Shown piece after piece: positions 49,444-58,684 of a DNA stretch of 64,000 bases (position 1 is the stretch's first letter; every line of letters starts with the position of its first letter). The stretch is from assembly GCF_016907335.1 (NCBI RefSeq), contig NZ_JAFBBT010000001.1, forward strand, positions 620,001 to 684,000. Reading direction: 5' to 3'. Source of the DNA: Curtobacterium herbarum. Its GTDB lineage: Bacteria > Actinomycetota > Actinomycetes > Actinomycetales > Microbacteriaceae. The translations under genes were made by a program, and so were the position numbers. Under the pieces are notes generated by a model, which made no database searches, was not told the DNA's origin, and saw only the letters and a program-made list of their open reading frames with translations.

Positions 49444-50529
49444 TCAGCCGCGGATCGCCTCGCCCAGCTTCACCCGGCCACCCGTCCGGAGCAGCGCGTT
49501 CTCGTAGACGCGGGCGCCGAGGAGCACGACGACCAGGGCAGACACCGCGACGACGACGAGCGACAGCAGGGGCTCCCACCACTCGGCCGTGCCCAGGAAG
49601 ATCCGGACCGGCATGCCGATCGGGGCACTGAACGGCACGTACGACATGATGCCGAGGATCGTCGGGTCGTCCGCGGCGAACACGATGAGGAAGTACGGGA
49701 TCATCAGCAGCATCATCACCGGGGTGGTCACGCTGCCGACGTCCTCCTGACGGGACACCAGCGCCGCCGACGCCGCGAACAGCGCCGCGATGAGGACGAA
49801 CCCGACCGCGAAGAACCCGACGAACCACAGTGCGCTCGGACCGAGCAGCGTGAAGAGGTTGTTCTGCCCCGTCACCGCCAGGGCGATCGCGGCCGCGATG
49901 GCGATGGCGACGATCTGCCCGAGCGCCATCGCGCTGTTGCCGATCACCTTGCCCGCCAGCAGCGCCCGCGCCGGGATCGCCGCCATCAGGATCTCGACGA
50001 CCCGGGTGGACTTCTCCTCGACGACGCTCTGCGCGATCGACTGCCCGAACGTCACGGCCGAGGCGAAGAACACCACGCCGAACGCGATGCCCACCAGGGA
50101 CACCAGGCCCGACGGCAGCGCGCCGGGGTCGAGCAGGTCGACCTCGGGCGAGACGCTGAGCGCCTGCACGACGTCGGTCGGGGCGCTGTCGAGCCCGACG
50201 ACCCGGAAGCCGAGCTGCCCGCCGTCGGGGACGATCGCAGCGTCCACCTCGCCGTCACGCACGAGCTGCTCGGCGGCAGCCCGGTCGGCGGCCCGCGTCA
50301 CGTCGAGCCCGTCGGAGCTCGGCAGGGCCACGCCGCTGACCACGGCGACCGGGGTCGTCGCGTTCGCCGTCGACTTCCCGACGATGCCCGCGACGACGAT
50401 GCCGGCCACGACCATCACGAGCAGGATCACCGCGGAGACCACGAAGGCCTTGCTCCGCAGCCGGGCCTGGATCTCCCGCACGGTGACGAGCCGGACGGCC
50501 TCGACGGTGCTGCGCTGGACGATGCTCAT
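49444..50529 (-). CDS. ABC-2 type exporter permease (NatB-like)
   Basis: 361 aa, six helices. A helix near residue 35 is followed by an extracytoplasmic domain of about 110 residues. Then come FGVVFFASAVTFGQSIAQSVVEEKSTRVVEILMAAIPARALLAGKVIGN, the permease signature, and a last helix near 335. Typical partner of a NatA-like ATPase; these export sodium, drugs or lipids. Its start overlaps the stop of the ATPase gene by four bases. Confidence 0.88.
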   Translation of the reverse strand: MSIVQRSTVEAVRLVTVREIQARLRSKAFVVSAVILLVMVVAGIVVAGIVGKSTANATTPVAVVSGVALPSSDGLDVTRAADRAAAEQLVRDGEVDAAIVPDGGQLGFRVVGLDSAPTDVVQALSVSPEVDLLDPGALPSGLVSLVGIAFGVVFFASAVTFGQSIAQSVVEEKSTRVVEILMAAIPARALLAGKVIGNSAMALGQIVAIAIAAAIALAVTGQNNLFTLLGPSALWFVGFFAVGFVLIAALFAASAALVSRQEDVGSVTTPVMMLLMIPYFLIVFAADDPTILGIMSYVPFSAPIGMPVRIFLGTAEWWEPLLSLVVVAVSALVVVLLGARVYENALLRTGGRVKLGEAIRG

Positions 50530-51407
50530 CGGACGACCTCCGTGAAGACCTCGCTGAGCCGGGGGACCCGCGGGCCGAACGACGCCACCGCGCCGCGGCC
50601 GACCGCACGCTGCAGCACCGCCTGGGCGACGGACTCGTCGGCCTCGAACAGGGCGTAGCCGCCGTCGAAGGCCCGGATGCGGACACCCGGTTCGTCGCGG
50701 AGCCAGGCGACGTCGTCCGCCACCAGGATCTCCCACGCCGCGGGACCGGCGTTCCGCCGCAGTTCGTCCTGCGGCCCGGCCGCCCGGATCCGCCCGTCGG
50801 CGATCACGACGACGTCGTCGCAGAGCCGCTCGACGACGTCGAGCTGGTGGCTGGAGAACAGCACCGGTACCCCTTCGGCGGCGGTCTCACGGAGGACACC
50901 GAGGACCGTGTCGACGGCCATCGGGTCCAGTCCGGAGAACGGTTCGTCGAGCACCAGGACCTCGGGCCGGTGGGCCAGGGCCGCGGCGACCTGGACACGC
51001 TGCTGGTTGCCGAGCGAGAGCTTCTCCACCGGGTCGGTGGCGTGCGCGCCGAGCTCGAGCCGCTCGAGCAGCTCCGTCGTCCGGGCCGTCGCACTCCGGC
51101 GGTCGACGCCGTGCAGCCGCGCCAGGTAGGTGACCTGCTCGGCGACCGGCATCTTCGGGTACAGCCCGCGTTCCTCCGGCATGTACCCGAACCGACGACG
51201 GTCGGCGGGGCCGATCGGGACGCCGTCGATGGCGACCGTCCCGCGGTCGGCGTCGAGCACGCCGAGCATGATGCGCATGGTGGTGGTCTTGCCGGCGCCG
51301 TTGCCGCCGACGAACCCGGTCAACCGACCGCGACCGACCGTGAAGCCGACGTCGTCGAGCACCTGGCGCTCGCCGAAGTGCTTGGTCACTCCCTCGATGC
51401 TGAGCAT
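50526..51407 (-). CDS. ABC transporter ATP-binding protein (NatA-like)
   Basis: 293 aa. Walker A GGNGAGKTT, signature motif LSLGNQQ, Walker B VLVLDEPFSGLDP and H-loop His in FSSHQLDVVE. The GYMPEERGLYPKM segment is characteristic of NatA/CcmA-like exporters. ATG at 51407. The downstream permease gene overlaps by four bases, so the two form one exporter. A NarL two-component system lies immediately upstream on the same strand. Confidence 0.92.
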   Translation of the reverse strand: MLSIEGVTKHFGERQVLDDVGFTVGRGRLTGFVGGNGAGKTTTMRIMLGVLDADRGTVAIDGVPIGPADRRRFGYMPEERGLYPKMPVAEQVTYLARLHGVDRRSATARTTELLERLELGAHATDPVEKLSLGNQQRVQVAAALAHRPEVLVLDEPFSGLDPMAVDTVLGVLRETAAEGVPVLFSSHQLDVVERLCDDVVVIADGRIRAAGPQDELRRNAGPAAWEILVADDVAWLRDEPGVRIRAFDGGYALFEADESVAQAVLQRAVGRGAVASFGPRVPRLSEVFTEVVR

Positions 51408-51535
51408 GACGGGTCCCTTCCGCAGCGACCGTCGCTGCGCCTCCGACGCTACGAGCGCGGGCGCGTCTCCGCCTCCGGCACGAGACGGGGATCGTGCCGG
51501 CGCCGTCTCCGCCGCGCGGGGGAGCGCAGGCCCTC

Positions 51536-51609
51536 CCGCGAAACGCAACGACGACGACGACGCGCAACGGTGTTCCCTGGCGCGGTGCCGCCCACGTTGC
51601 GTTTCGCGG
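51536..51609. terminator. Inverted repeat, 15-bp arms
   Basis: CCGCGAAACGCAACG (51536-51550) and CGTTGCGTTTCGCGG (51595-51609) form the stem. It is a sister of the 28599-28670 element (CGCAAAACGCAACG). It follows the response regulator gene (minus strand) that ends at 51613 and precedes the ABC exporter operon. Confidence 0.75.
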
Positions 51610-51612
51610 GGG

Positions 51613-52332
51613 TCAGTCGCCGGAGCGGACCACGCCGTTCTCGTACGCCCACACCACGGCCTGGATCCGGTCGCGCACGCCGAGCTTCTGCAGGACGTTC
51701 GACACGTGGGTCTTCACGGTGGCGTCCCCGACGAAGAGCAGCCGGGCGATCTCGGCGTTGCTGAGGCCCCGTCCGAGCAGCCGCAGCACCTCGGTCTCAC
51801 GCTCGGTCAGGCCGGGCACCGCCACAGGGCCGTGGCCGCGGCCGGGTCCGGGGTCGGGCTCGGGCCGCTCGGCCGCCGTTGCCACGACCGGCACGCTCGC
51901 CGTCGTCGCGCGGCTGATCACCCGCCGCGTCACGTCGGGGGAGAGCAGCGCGTCCCCGGCGGCCACGGTCCGCACGGCCTCGATGAGCTTCTCGGGCGAG
52001 GCGTTCTTCAGCAGGAAGCCGCTCGCGCCGGCAGCGAGCGCGTCGAACAGGTACTCGTCGGTGTCGAACGTCGTCAGCACGAGCACCGCCGGCGGGTCGT
52101 CCGTGGCGGTGATGCGGCGGGCGGCCTCGAGCCCGTCGACCCCGGGCATCTGGACGTCCAAGCAGACGACGTCGGGGCGGTGGGCGGCGACGGCGGCCAC
52201 CGCTGCGGCACCGTCGCGGGCCTCGGCCACGACCTGCACGCCGGGTTCGGACTCGAGGATCACCCGGAAGCCCGCCCGGACCAGGTCCTGGTCGTCGGCC
52301 AGGACCACCCGGATCACACCGTCGGCAGCCAT
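51613..52332 (-). CDS. NarL/FixJ-family response regulator
   Basis: 239 aa. Receiver domain with acidic pocket ADDQ (residues 12-15) and phosphoacceptor Asp59 (VVCLDVQMPGVDG); conserved Lys in FLLKNASPEKL. The LuxR-type helix-turn-helix is LTERETEVLRLLGRGLSNAEIARLLFVGDATVKTHVSNVLQKL. An Ala/Pro-rich linker (VATAAERPEPDPGPGRGHG) is somewhat long. It overlaps the kinase gene by 19 bases. Confidence 0.93.
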   Translation of the reverse strand: MAADGVIRVVLADDQDLVRAGFRVILESEPGVQVVAEARDGAAAVAAVAAHRPDVVCLDVQMPGVDGLEAARRITATDDPPAVLVLTTFDTDEYLFDALAAGASGFLLKNASPEKLIEAVRTVAAGDALLSPDVTRRVISRATTASVPVVATAAERPEPDPGPGRGHGPVAVPGLTERETEVLRLLGRGLSNAEIARLLFVGDATVKTHVSNVLQKLGVRDRIQAVVWAYENGVVRSGD

Positions 52333-53612
52333 GCCCGCACCAGGTAGCCGCCGCGGGCTCGGGGCCCGATCTCGATCCGTCCGCCGACCGCGGCGACCCG
52401 CTCGCGCATGCCGACGTGGCCGAGCCCGCTGCCCGCGGTCGACCGGGAGGCCCGTGCCCCGGCACCCGTGTCCGTCACCTCGAGCTCCAGGGCGTCCGGC
52501 AGGTACCGCAACCGCAGGTCGGCGCGGGCGTCGTGACCGGCGTGCTTGAGGACGTTCGTCACGGCCTCTTGCGCGATCCGGTAGGTGACCGAGGCGACGG
52601 TCGGCGGCACCGGACGTGCATCGCCGACGACGCTGAAGCCGGTGGCGTGACCGGCGGTCGTGGCGGCGGCGGCCAGTTCCGGCAGTCGCGCGAGCCCCTC
52701 GGTGCTCGGTGCGTCCGCGGGCAGCGTGTGCCCGTCGGCGTCGGTCTGGCGGAGGGTGCCGAGCATCCGCCGCAGTTCCTCCACCGCGGTCCGGGCGCTG
52801 TCCTCGACGACCCCGAGGGACGCGGCAGCCTGCTCCGGGTCGCGCTCGAGCACCCGTCGGGCGGCGCCCGCCTGGACGCCCATCAGCGAGACGTGGTGGG
52901 CGACGACGTCGTGGAGTTCCCGGGCGATCCGGACCCGTTCGAGCGCGACCGCCTGCGCGGCGGAGCGTTCCCGTTCGGCCGCGAGTTCGACCGTGCGCTC
53001 GTCGAGCTCGTGCTTGGCGACCGCAGCCGTCCAGGCACGGTTGCCCGAGTACCAGGCGGCGCCGAAGTACACGAGGTTGATGACGATCGCCAGCAGCGAG
53101 TTCGCCACGTACGGCGGGATCGCCGAGTCACCGTCGTCCGGCAGCGCGCTCGGCACCGACCACCGGAACACGATCGCCAGGAACACCCACGCGAACATGC
53201 CGAGGATCAGGACCCAGCGCACCGCTTCGGCGCGGACCCGGTCGGAGCACCAGGCGCCGACCGTGTACAGGGCGATGAACAGCGTGAAGTTGAGGAACAG
53301 CCCCTCCGGCACGTGCAGGAGCTGGGTTGCGGCGAAGGCCAGTGCCGAGACGACGGCGACCGACATCGGGAAGCGTCGTCGGAACGCGAGGGGTCCGGCG
53401 TTCGCGACCACCATGAGCGCCGACACCCACCAGGGCGCGGGGTCGTCGTACAGCCCCATCGCACCGTAGAGGACCGTCGACACCGTGAGCGCAGCGGCGA
53501 GCACGAGCGCCAGGACCGCGTCCTGTCGGTGCTCCCGCCGCCCCACCGGCAGCCGCGTCCACCCCTCACCCCGAGCCGGGTCGTGCCCGGCGGTCACCCC
53601 CGTGCCCGTCAT
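52314..53612 (-). CDS. Sensor histidine kinase (HisKA_3, NarL-system type)
   Basis: 432 aa. Five or six membrane helices at the N-terminus, then the dimerisation and His box RIARELHDVVAHHVSLMGVQAG with the phosphorylated His, and an ATPase domain with QEAVTNVLKHAGHD (N box) and DTGAGARA/GSGLGHVGMRERV (G boxes). Intramembrane-sensing kinases of this design commonly respond to cell-envelope stress and control ABC exporters, which matches the NatAB pair downstream. ATG 53612 is preferred; GTG 53621 is in frame. Confidence 0.9.
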   Translation of the reverse strand: MTGTGVTAGHDPARGEGWTRLPVGRREHRQDAVLALVLAAALTVSTVLYGAMGLYDDPAPWWVSALMVVANAGPLAFRRRFPMSVAVVSALAFAATQLLHVPEGLFLNFTLFIALYTVGAWCSDRVRAEAVRWVLILGMFAWVFLAIVFRWSVPSALPDDGDSAIPPYVANSLLAIVINLVYFGAAWYSGNRAWTAAVAKHELDERTVELAAERERSAAQAVALERVRIARELHDVVAHHVSLMGVQAGAARRVLERDPEQAAASLGVVEDSARTAVEELRRMLGTLRQTDADGHTLPADAPSTEGLARLPELAAAATTAGHATGFSVVGDARPVPPTVASVTYRIAQEAVTNVLKHAGHDARADLRLRYLPDALELEVTDTGAGARASRSTAGSGLGHVGMRERVAAVGGRIEIGPRARGGYLVRAWLPTV

Positions 53613-53701
53613 GGGGACCACGGTAGCGGCTCACAACGGCGGGGCCGTCGGCGTGCGTCCGCCTGTGGACGGTGGTCGGGACCCGGCCACCTGTGGAGGG
53701 C

Positions 53702-53739
53702 GACGGACGGGAGGCGGTGGTGCGGGCCTCCCGTCCGTC
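53702..53739. terminator. Perfect stem-loop terminator, 14-bp arms
   Basis: GACGGACGGGAGGC (53702-53715) and GCCTCCCGTCCGTC (53726-53739) around a 10-base loop. It follows the reductase gene (minus strand, ending 53752) and precedes the kinase gene in the same direction. Confidence 0.8.
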
Positions 53740-53751
53740 ACCCGGAGCGCG

Positions 53752-54834
53752 TCAGCGGTAGGCGCGCTCGTACGGTGCCGGCTTGTACGGCAGGTCCACC
53801 CGGAGCGCCTGCGCGGCCCGGATCGGGAAGTTCGGGTCGCGGAGCGCGCCCCGCCCGACGAGGACCACGTCGGCCTGCCCGAGGGCGACGATCTGCTCGG
53901 CCTGGAACGGGTCGTCGATCATCCCGACGGCCGCGACCGGCACGCCCGTGGCCTGCCGGATCGCCGTCGCGAACGGCAGCTGGTAGCCGGGGCCGACCGG
54001 GATCGGGGCGTTCTGGACGTTGCCGCCGGTCGACACCGAGACGAGGTCCACGTCGTGCTCGCCGAGCCAGGCGGACAGCTGCTCGGTCTCGGGGAGGTCC
54101 CAGCCGCCCTCGACCCAGTCGGTCGCGGACAGGCGGACCACCAGCGGGACGTCCTCGCCGACCTCGGCCCGGACGGCGTCGACCGTCTCGAGCAGTGCGC
54201 GGGCGCGGTTCTCGAGCGAGCCGCCGTACTGGTCGGTCCGTTCGTTCGACAGCGGCGACAGGAACTCGTGCAGCAGGTACCCGTGGGCCCCGTGCAGTTC
54301 CAGCAGGTCGAAGCCGGCGTCGACGGCGCGGCGGGCGGCGACCGCGAAGGCCCGGACCACGTCGGCGATGCCCTCGACGGTCAGCTCGGTGGGGACGTGC
54401 AGGCCGGGGAATGCGACCGGCGACGGGCCGACCGGCTGCCACCCGCCCTGCTCCGGCGCGACGTTCCCGCCACCCGCCGTCGGACCCCACTCGCGGCTGG
54501 TGGAGGCCTTGCGGCCGGCGTGCGCGAGCTGGATGCCGGCGACGGCGCCCTGACTGTGGATGAAGTCGGTGATCGGGCGGAACGCGTCGCGCTGCTCGTC
54601 GTTCCAGAGGCCGAGGTCCTGGGGGCTGATGCGGCCCTCGGGGACGACGCCGGTGGCCTCGACGACCACCGCGCCGGCACCGCCGCGGGCCAGGCCGCCC
54701 AGGTGCACGAGGTGCCAGGGCGTGGGGACGCCGTCCTGTGCCTCGACCATGTACTGGCACATCGGCGGGATCCAGACGCGGTTCCGGATCTCGAGTCCGC
54801 GGAGGGTGATGGGGTCGAAGAGTGCGTGGGTCAC
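53752..54834 (-). CDS. NADH:flavin oxidoreductase, old yellow enzyme (YqjM type)
   Basis: 360 aa FMN enzyme that reduces activated C=C bonds of unsaturated carbonyl compounds. Typical segments: IPPMCQYMVEAQDGVPTPWHLVHLGGLARGGAGAVVVEATGV with the flavin-modulating Cys of YqjM-type enzymes, LAHAGRKAS, LELHGAHGYLLHEFLSP with the two substrate-binding His, and VLVGRGALRDPNFP. GTG at 54834 follows GGAAGGACCCGC. A GTACGAC/GTCGTAC palindrome lies 42 bases upstream but no regulator gene is adjacent. Confidence 0.93.
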   Translation of the reverse strand: MTHALFDPITLRGLEIRNRVWIPPMCQYMVEAQDGVPTPWHLVHLGGLARGGAGAVVVEATGVVPEGRISPQDLGLWNDEQRDAFRPITDFIHSQGAVAGIQLAHAGRKASTSREWGPTAGGGNVAPEQGGWQPVGPSPVAFPGLHVPTELTVEGIADVVRAFAVAARRAVDAGFDLLELHGAHGYLLHEFLSPLSNERTDQYGGSLENRARALLETVDAVRAEVGEDVPLVVRLSATDWVEGGWDLPETEQLSAWLGEHDVDLVSVSTGGNVQNAPIPVGPGYQLPFATAIRQATGVPVAAVGMIDDPFQAEQIVALGQADVVLVGRGALRDPNFPIRAAQALRVDLPYKPAPYERAYR

Positions 54835-54875
54835 GCGGGTCCTTCCCGGTTGTTCGGTTCGTGGGTCTGTCCACA

Positions 54876-54893
54876 GTACGACTGTCGTCGTAC
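54876..54893. promoter_or_regulatory. Operator-like palindrome upstream of the old yellow enzyme gene
   Basis: GTACGAC-TGTC-GTCGTAC has perfect 7-base arms. Position 42-59 bases before the reductase start suits an operator for a TetR, MarR or HxlR type regulator encoded elsewhere. Confidence 0.6.
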
Positions 54894-54934
54894 CGATTGC
54901 CCGGGAAGGTGCCGCACCAGACCGCCGCGGGTCC

Positions 54935-56164
54935 TCAGCCGCAGTACTCGTAGGGCGGTCGCGGGTCGTCGCCGACCCAGACGCCGGTCACGAGGTCCCC
55001 GCCCTCGTCCATCTCGAAGGTCACCGACCGGTCGCCGTCGCGGACGCTCCAGTAGGCGAACGCGGGGGACGAGTCGTCGCCGTAGCCCGGGGTCCGGGTG
55101 AGGCCCGGGTACGCCGCCCGGAGCTGGTCGAGGGTGTTCCCCCGGCCCATCCCCGCCGCGGTGGTCATCGCGCTCGCCTCGACTCCGGTGACCTTGCCGT
55201 CTGCCTGCTGGACGACGAGGGACACGTCCCCGGAGCCGAAGATCCCGACGTTCGGGTTGGGGCAGCTGCCGGTCGTCTCCGGAACCACCGCCCTGACCTC
55301 GTCCGCGACGTCCTGGTAGGCGCTGCCGATGGTGATCGGCCCGACCCCGGCGCCGCTCACGACCCAGGAGCCCGGTCCGACCCGGTCGGACGAGAGCCCG
55401 GCGATGGTGGCCGACAGCAGGCCCGAGGTCGGCGAGTTGACCTGGGTGATCGTGATCCATCGACCGTCGCCGTCCCACCACGAGGTCTCGGTGCCGTCGG
55501 CGAGTGGCGGATCGGGCCGGTACGTGCGGGTGCACACCGTGCCGCCGTCGCCCGGTGCGCAGTCGGCACCGGCCGCGCGCAACCCGTCCTCGCGCCCCGA
55601 GAGCTCCGCGGCCGAGGCGCTGCCGATGATCACGCGGATGCCGCTGATGTCGGCGCGGGGATCCGCCCAGGCACAGTCGAGCCACTCGGAAGCGGTCCAG
55701 GTGCCGCCGCCGTACCGCATCGTCGACGGTGCGGGCACGGTCGTCCCGTCCGGGTGCGCGGGCGTCTGGGTCAGGGGCGCCCTGCCGAAGAACCGCTCCC
55801 GGTCCGCGTCGGAGTACAGCGCACGGCAGTCGGTCGGGTACCGCGACGGCGCCGCCGCGCTCGATGCGGACGGCTTCGGAGCCGGGGTGTCGACGACCGG
55901 GGCGGACGCCGGGGTGCTCGCGGGCACCGAGGGTTCGGTGGTCGGGCTCGGCGCCGGCGCGGCCTGCTGGACCTGGGGGACGACGGCGAGCGCGACGGCG
56001 CCACCGGCCGTGCCGAGGGCGAGGAGGGCGACGGTGGCGATGACGATGCGGCTGCGGTGACGCCGGGGCTTCGGGTGCCGTTCCTCGGCGTGCTCGAGGA
56101 CGTTCTGCTTCATCGAGACGAGCATCCGCTGCAGGTCGTCTCCGGTGGGGGGCTCAGTGTTCAT
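54935..56164 (-). CDS. Membrane-anchored extracytoplasmic protein co-transcribed with an ECF sigma factor
   Basis: 409 aa. A cytoplasmic N-terminus of about 38 residues ([31 protein letters not shown]), one membrane helix ([23 protein letters not shown]), a Pro/Ser/Thr linker and a large extracytoplasmic domain with several Cys ([32 protein letters not shown]). There is no anti-sigma zinc motif, but the short cytoplasmic segment and overlap of 11 bases with the sigma gene suggest it controls or is controlled by the sigma factor. Function inferred from context only. Confidence 0.7.
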   Translation of the reverse strand: MNTEPPTGDDLQRMLVSMKQNVLEHAEERHPKPRRHRSRIVIATVALLALGTAGGAVALAVVPQVQQAAPAPSPTTEPSVPASTPASAPVVDTPAPKPSASSAAAPSRYPTDCRALYSDADRERFFGRAPLTQTPAHPDGTTVPAPSTMRYGGGTWTASEWLDCAWADPRADISGIRVIIGSASAAELSGREDGLRAAGADCAPGDGGTVCTRTYRPDPPLADGTETSWWDGDGRWITITQVNSPTSGLLSATIAGLSSDRVGPGSWVVSGAGVGPITIGSAYQDVADEVRAVVPETTGSCPNPNVGIFGSGDVSLVVQQADGKVTGVEASAMTTAAGMGRGNTLDQLRAAYPGLTRTPGYGDDSSPAFAYWSVRDGDRSVTFEMDEGGDLVTGVWVGDDPRPPYEYCG

Positions 56165-56699
56165 CGTGCGTCACCGCCTTCTTCAGTCGTGCTCGGGAGC
56201 GGGACACCCGCTGGGTCACGGCACCGACGCTCAGCCCGAGCATCGTGGCCGCCTCGGTGTACGAGTGGCCCTCGATCAGGCACAGCTCGCAGATCCGCCG
56301 GTCGAGCGGCGGGAGGGCGTCGATCTCGTCGCGGACCCACCGGAGGCGCGCACGGGCCTCCTGGTCGGCTTCCGGAGCCACCAGGTCCGCCGGCAGTTCG
56401 TCGGCCGCCCGTCCCGCCACGGCCCGGGCCTGGTTGCGCGCGTGGTTCCGGCACACCACCAGCAGCCAGGGGAGGAGGGCTCGCGTCGACAGCTGCAGGG
56501 TGTCGGCCTTCTGCCAGAGCGTCAGGAACGTGTCCTGCACGAGCTCCTCGACGTCCTGCCTGCTGCCGGCCAGCGCCCACGCGTACCGGGTGAGCGTCGG
56601 CGCGAACCGGTCGAACGCGTCCGCCAGCGCGGCGCGGTCCCCGCCCGCCAGCCGGCGGGTCAGGGCGACGTCTGCGTCGGTGTCGGTGTCTGTGTCCAC
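56154..56699 (-). CDS. ECF-family RNA polymerase sigma factor
   Basis: 181 aa. Region 2: [45 protein letters not shown]. Region 4: [49 protein letters not shown]. Directs transcription of a small set of genes in response to an extracytoplasmic signal. GTG at 56699 after AAGGAGGCACC is the start; the N-terminus is a DTDTDTDAD repeat. The membrane protein at 54935 overlaps and is the likely partner. Confidence 0.92.
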   Translation of the reverse strand: MDTDTDTDADVALTRRLAGGDRAALADAFDRFAPTLTRYAWALAGSRQDVEELVQDTFLTLWQKADTLQLSTRALLPWLLVVCRNHARNQARAVAGRAADELPADLVAPEADQEARARLRWVRDEIDALPPLDRRICELCLIEGHSYTEAATMLGLSVGAVTQRVSRSRARLKKAVTHDEH

Positions 56700-56817
56700 G
56701 GTGCCTCCTTCACTACAGCAATGTCGGGAGATCGGGGATCCTGACGAAGTCGTGCCCGGCGTGTCCGTGTTCTCCACGGGCGATGCGGTCCTGTGCGCGA
56801 GGTCGACGGAACGGCAC

Positions 56818-56823
56818 TACGCT
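56818..56823 (+). promoter_or_regulatory. Probable -10 box of pgi
   Basis: TACGCT lies 72 bases before the pgi start codon, giving a leader of normal length with the ribosome site AGGAGGACCGAA. Confidence 0.4.
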
Positions 56824-56895
56824 CGGACGCGGCCCGCGACGCGATGCTGCGCCAGGTCTGCGGGCCGTCCAGCTCTGGCGTCCAGGAGGACCGAA

Positions 56896-58617
56896 GTGAC
56901 CGATTCCGCACCCGTCGACCCCACATCGACCGCAGGATGGAAGCAGCTCGACGGCATCGCCGCCGGCTTCTCCCCGGACCTCCGGGGGTGGTTCGACGCC
57001 GACCCCGGTCGTGCCGAGAAGTACACCTTCCAGGCCGCGGACCTGACCGTCGACCTGTCGAAGGGCCTGGTGACCGACGAGATCCTGCAGGCACTGCTGC
57101 AGGTCGCGAAGGACACCGGCGTCGCCGAGCGCTACCAGGCGATGATCTCCGGTGAGCGCATCAACGTCACCGAGGACCGTGCCGTCCTGCACACCGCGCT
57201 CCGCCGTCCGAAGGCGACCGAGGGCCTGGTCCCCGCCGCACCCCTGACCGTCGACGGCCAGGACGTCGACGCCGACGTGCACGCCACGCTCGACAAGGTC
57301 TACGGCTTCGCCGAGCAGGTCCGCTCCGGCGCCTGGACCGGTGTCACCGGCAAGCGCATCGAGACCGTCGTCAACATCGGCATCGGTGGCTCGGACCTCG
57401 GCCCGGTCATGGTCTACGAAGCCCTCAAGCCGTACGTGCAGCCGGGGCTCGAAGCCCGGTTCGTCTCGAACATCGACCCGGCCGACATCCACGAGAAGAC
57501 CGCGGACCTCGACCCCGAGACCACGCTCTTCATCGTCGCGTCGAAGACGTTCGGCACCCTCGAGACCCTGACGAACGCCCGCCTGGCACGGCAGTGGCTG
57601 TGGGAGCGGCTCGGGCTCACCGACGCCGGTGACGACGAGAAGAAGGACGCCGTCGCGAAGCACTTCGTCGCCGTCTCCACCGCGCTCGACAAGGTCGCCG
57701 CGTTCGGCATCGACCCCGAGAACGCCTTCGGCTTCTGGGACTGGGTCGGCGGCCGCTACTCGGTCGACTCGGCCATCGGCACCAGCGTCGTCATCGCGAT
57801 CGGCAAGGAGAACTGGGAGCAGTTCCTCGCCGGCTTCCACGCGATCGACGAGCACATGCGCACCGCCCCGCTCGAGCAGAACGTCCCCGTCCTGATGGGC
57901 CTGCTCAACGTCTGGTACACAAACTTCCTCGGAGCCCAGAGCCACGCGGTCCTGCCGTACACGCAGTACCTGCACCGCTTCCCCGCGTACCTGCAGCAGC
58001 TCACCATGGAGTCGAACGGCAAGCGCGTCCGCTGGGACGGCTCGGACGTCGTCACCGACACCGGCGAGGTCTTCTGGGGCGAGCCCGGCACGAACGGCCA
58101 GCACGCGTTCTACCAGCTCATCCACCAGGGCACCCGTCTGATCCCCGCCGACTTCATCACGGTCGCGAAGCCGGCGCACGCGCTGGCCGACCAGACCGGC
58201 GACGGCAAGGCCGTGCAGCCCGGCCAGGACGTGCACTCCCTGTTCCTGGCGAACTTCTTCGCCCAGTCCAAGGCGCTGGCGTTCGGCAAGACCGCGGACG
58301 AGGTCCGTGCCGAGGGCACCACCGACGAGATGATCGTCGCGGCCCGCACCTTCACCGGTAACAAGCCGAGCACGTCGATCCTGGCGCCGGAGCTCACCCC
58401 GAGCGTCCTCGGCCAGCTGATCGCCCTCTACGAGCACATCGTGTTCACCGAGGGCACGATCTGGGGCATCGACTCGTTCGACCAGTGGGGCGTCGAGCTC
58501 GGCAAGCAGCTCGCGCTGCAGGTCGCCCCGGCGGTCGACGGCGACCAGGACGCCCTGGACGCGCAGGACTCCTCGACGAAGGCGCTGATCGCCAAGTACC
58601 TCGAGCTGCGCGGCTGA
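56896..58617 (+). CDS. pgi: Glucose-6-phosphate isomerase
   Basis: 573 aa, slightly longer than typical 550 aa enzymes of the GPI family. Interconverts glucose-6-phosphate and fructose-6-phosphate. Signatures: [61 protein letters not shown], the [12 protein letters not shown] box with catalytic Glu, [13 protein letters not shown] with catalytic His, and the Lys-containing end [16 protein letters not shown] at 56896 is six bases after AGGAGGA. A 16-bp-arm terminator follows. Confidence 0.97.
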   Translation: MTDSAPVDPTSTAGWKQLDGIAAGFSPDLRGWFDADPGRAEKYTFQAADLTVDLSKGLVTDEILQALLQVAKDTGVAERYQAMISGERINVTEDRAVLHTALRRPKATEGLVPAAPLTVDGQDVDADVHATLDKVYGFAEQVRSGAWTGVTGKRIETVVNIGIGGSDLGPVMVYEALKPYVQPGLEARFVSNIDPADIHEKTADLDPETTLFIVASKTFGTLETLTNARLARQWLWERLGLTDAGDDEKKDAVAKHFVAVSTALDKVAAFGIDPENAFGFWDWVGGRYSVDSAIGTSVVIAIGKENWEQFLAGFHAIDEHMRTAPLEQNVPVLMGLLNVWYTNFLGAQSHAVLPYTQYLHRFPAYLQQLTMESNGKRVRWDGSDVVTDTGEVFWGEPGTNGQHAFYQLIHQGTRLIPADFITVAKPAHALADQTGDGKAVQPGQDVHSLFLANFFAQSKALAFGKTADEVRAEGTTDEMIVAARTFTGNKPSTSILAPELTPSVLGQLIALYEHIVFTEGTIWGIDSFDQWGVELGKQLALQVAPAVDGDQDALDAQDSSTKALIAKYLELRG

Positions 58618-58632
58618 TCCGACGCACCTGAC

Positions 58633-58668
58633 ACGAGAGGCCCGTCGCTCCGGCGACGGGCCTCTCGT
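58633..58668. terminator. Perfect stem-loop terminator, 16-bp arms
   Basis: ACGAGAGGCCCGTCGC (58633-58648) pairs with GCGACGGGCCTCTCGT (58653-58668) around TCCG. Between the convergent pgi and methyltransferase genes. The sequence is unlike the window-wide GACGGACGGGAGGC family except for AGGCCCG. Confidence 0.8.
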
Positions 58669-58684
58669 CTGTCACGGCCCGGCG

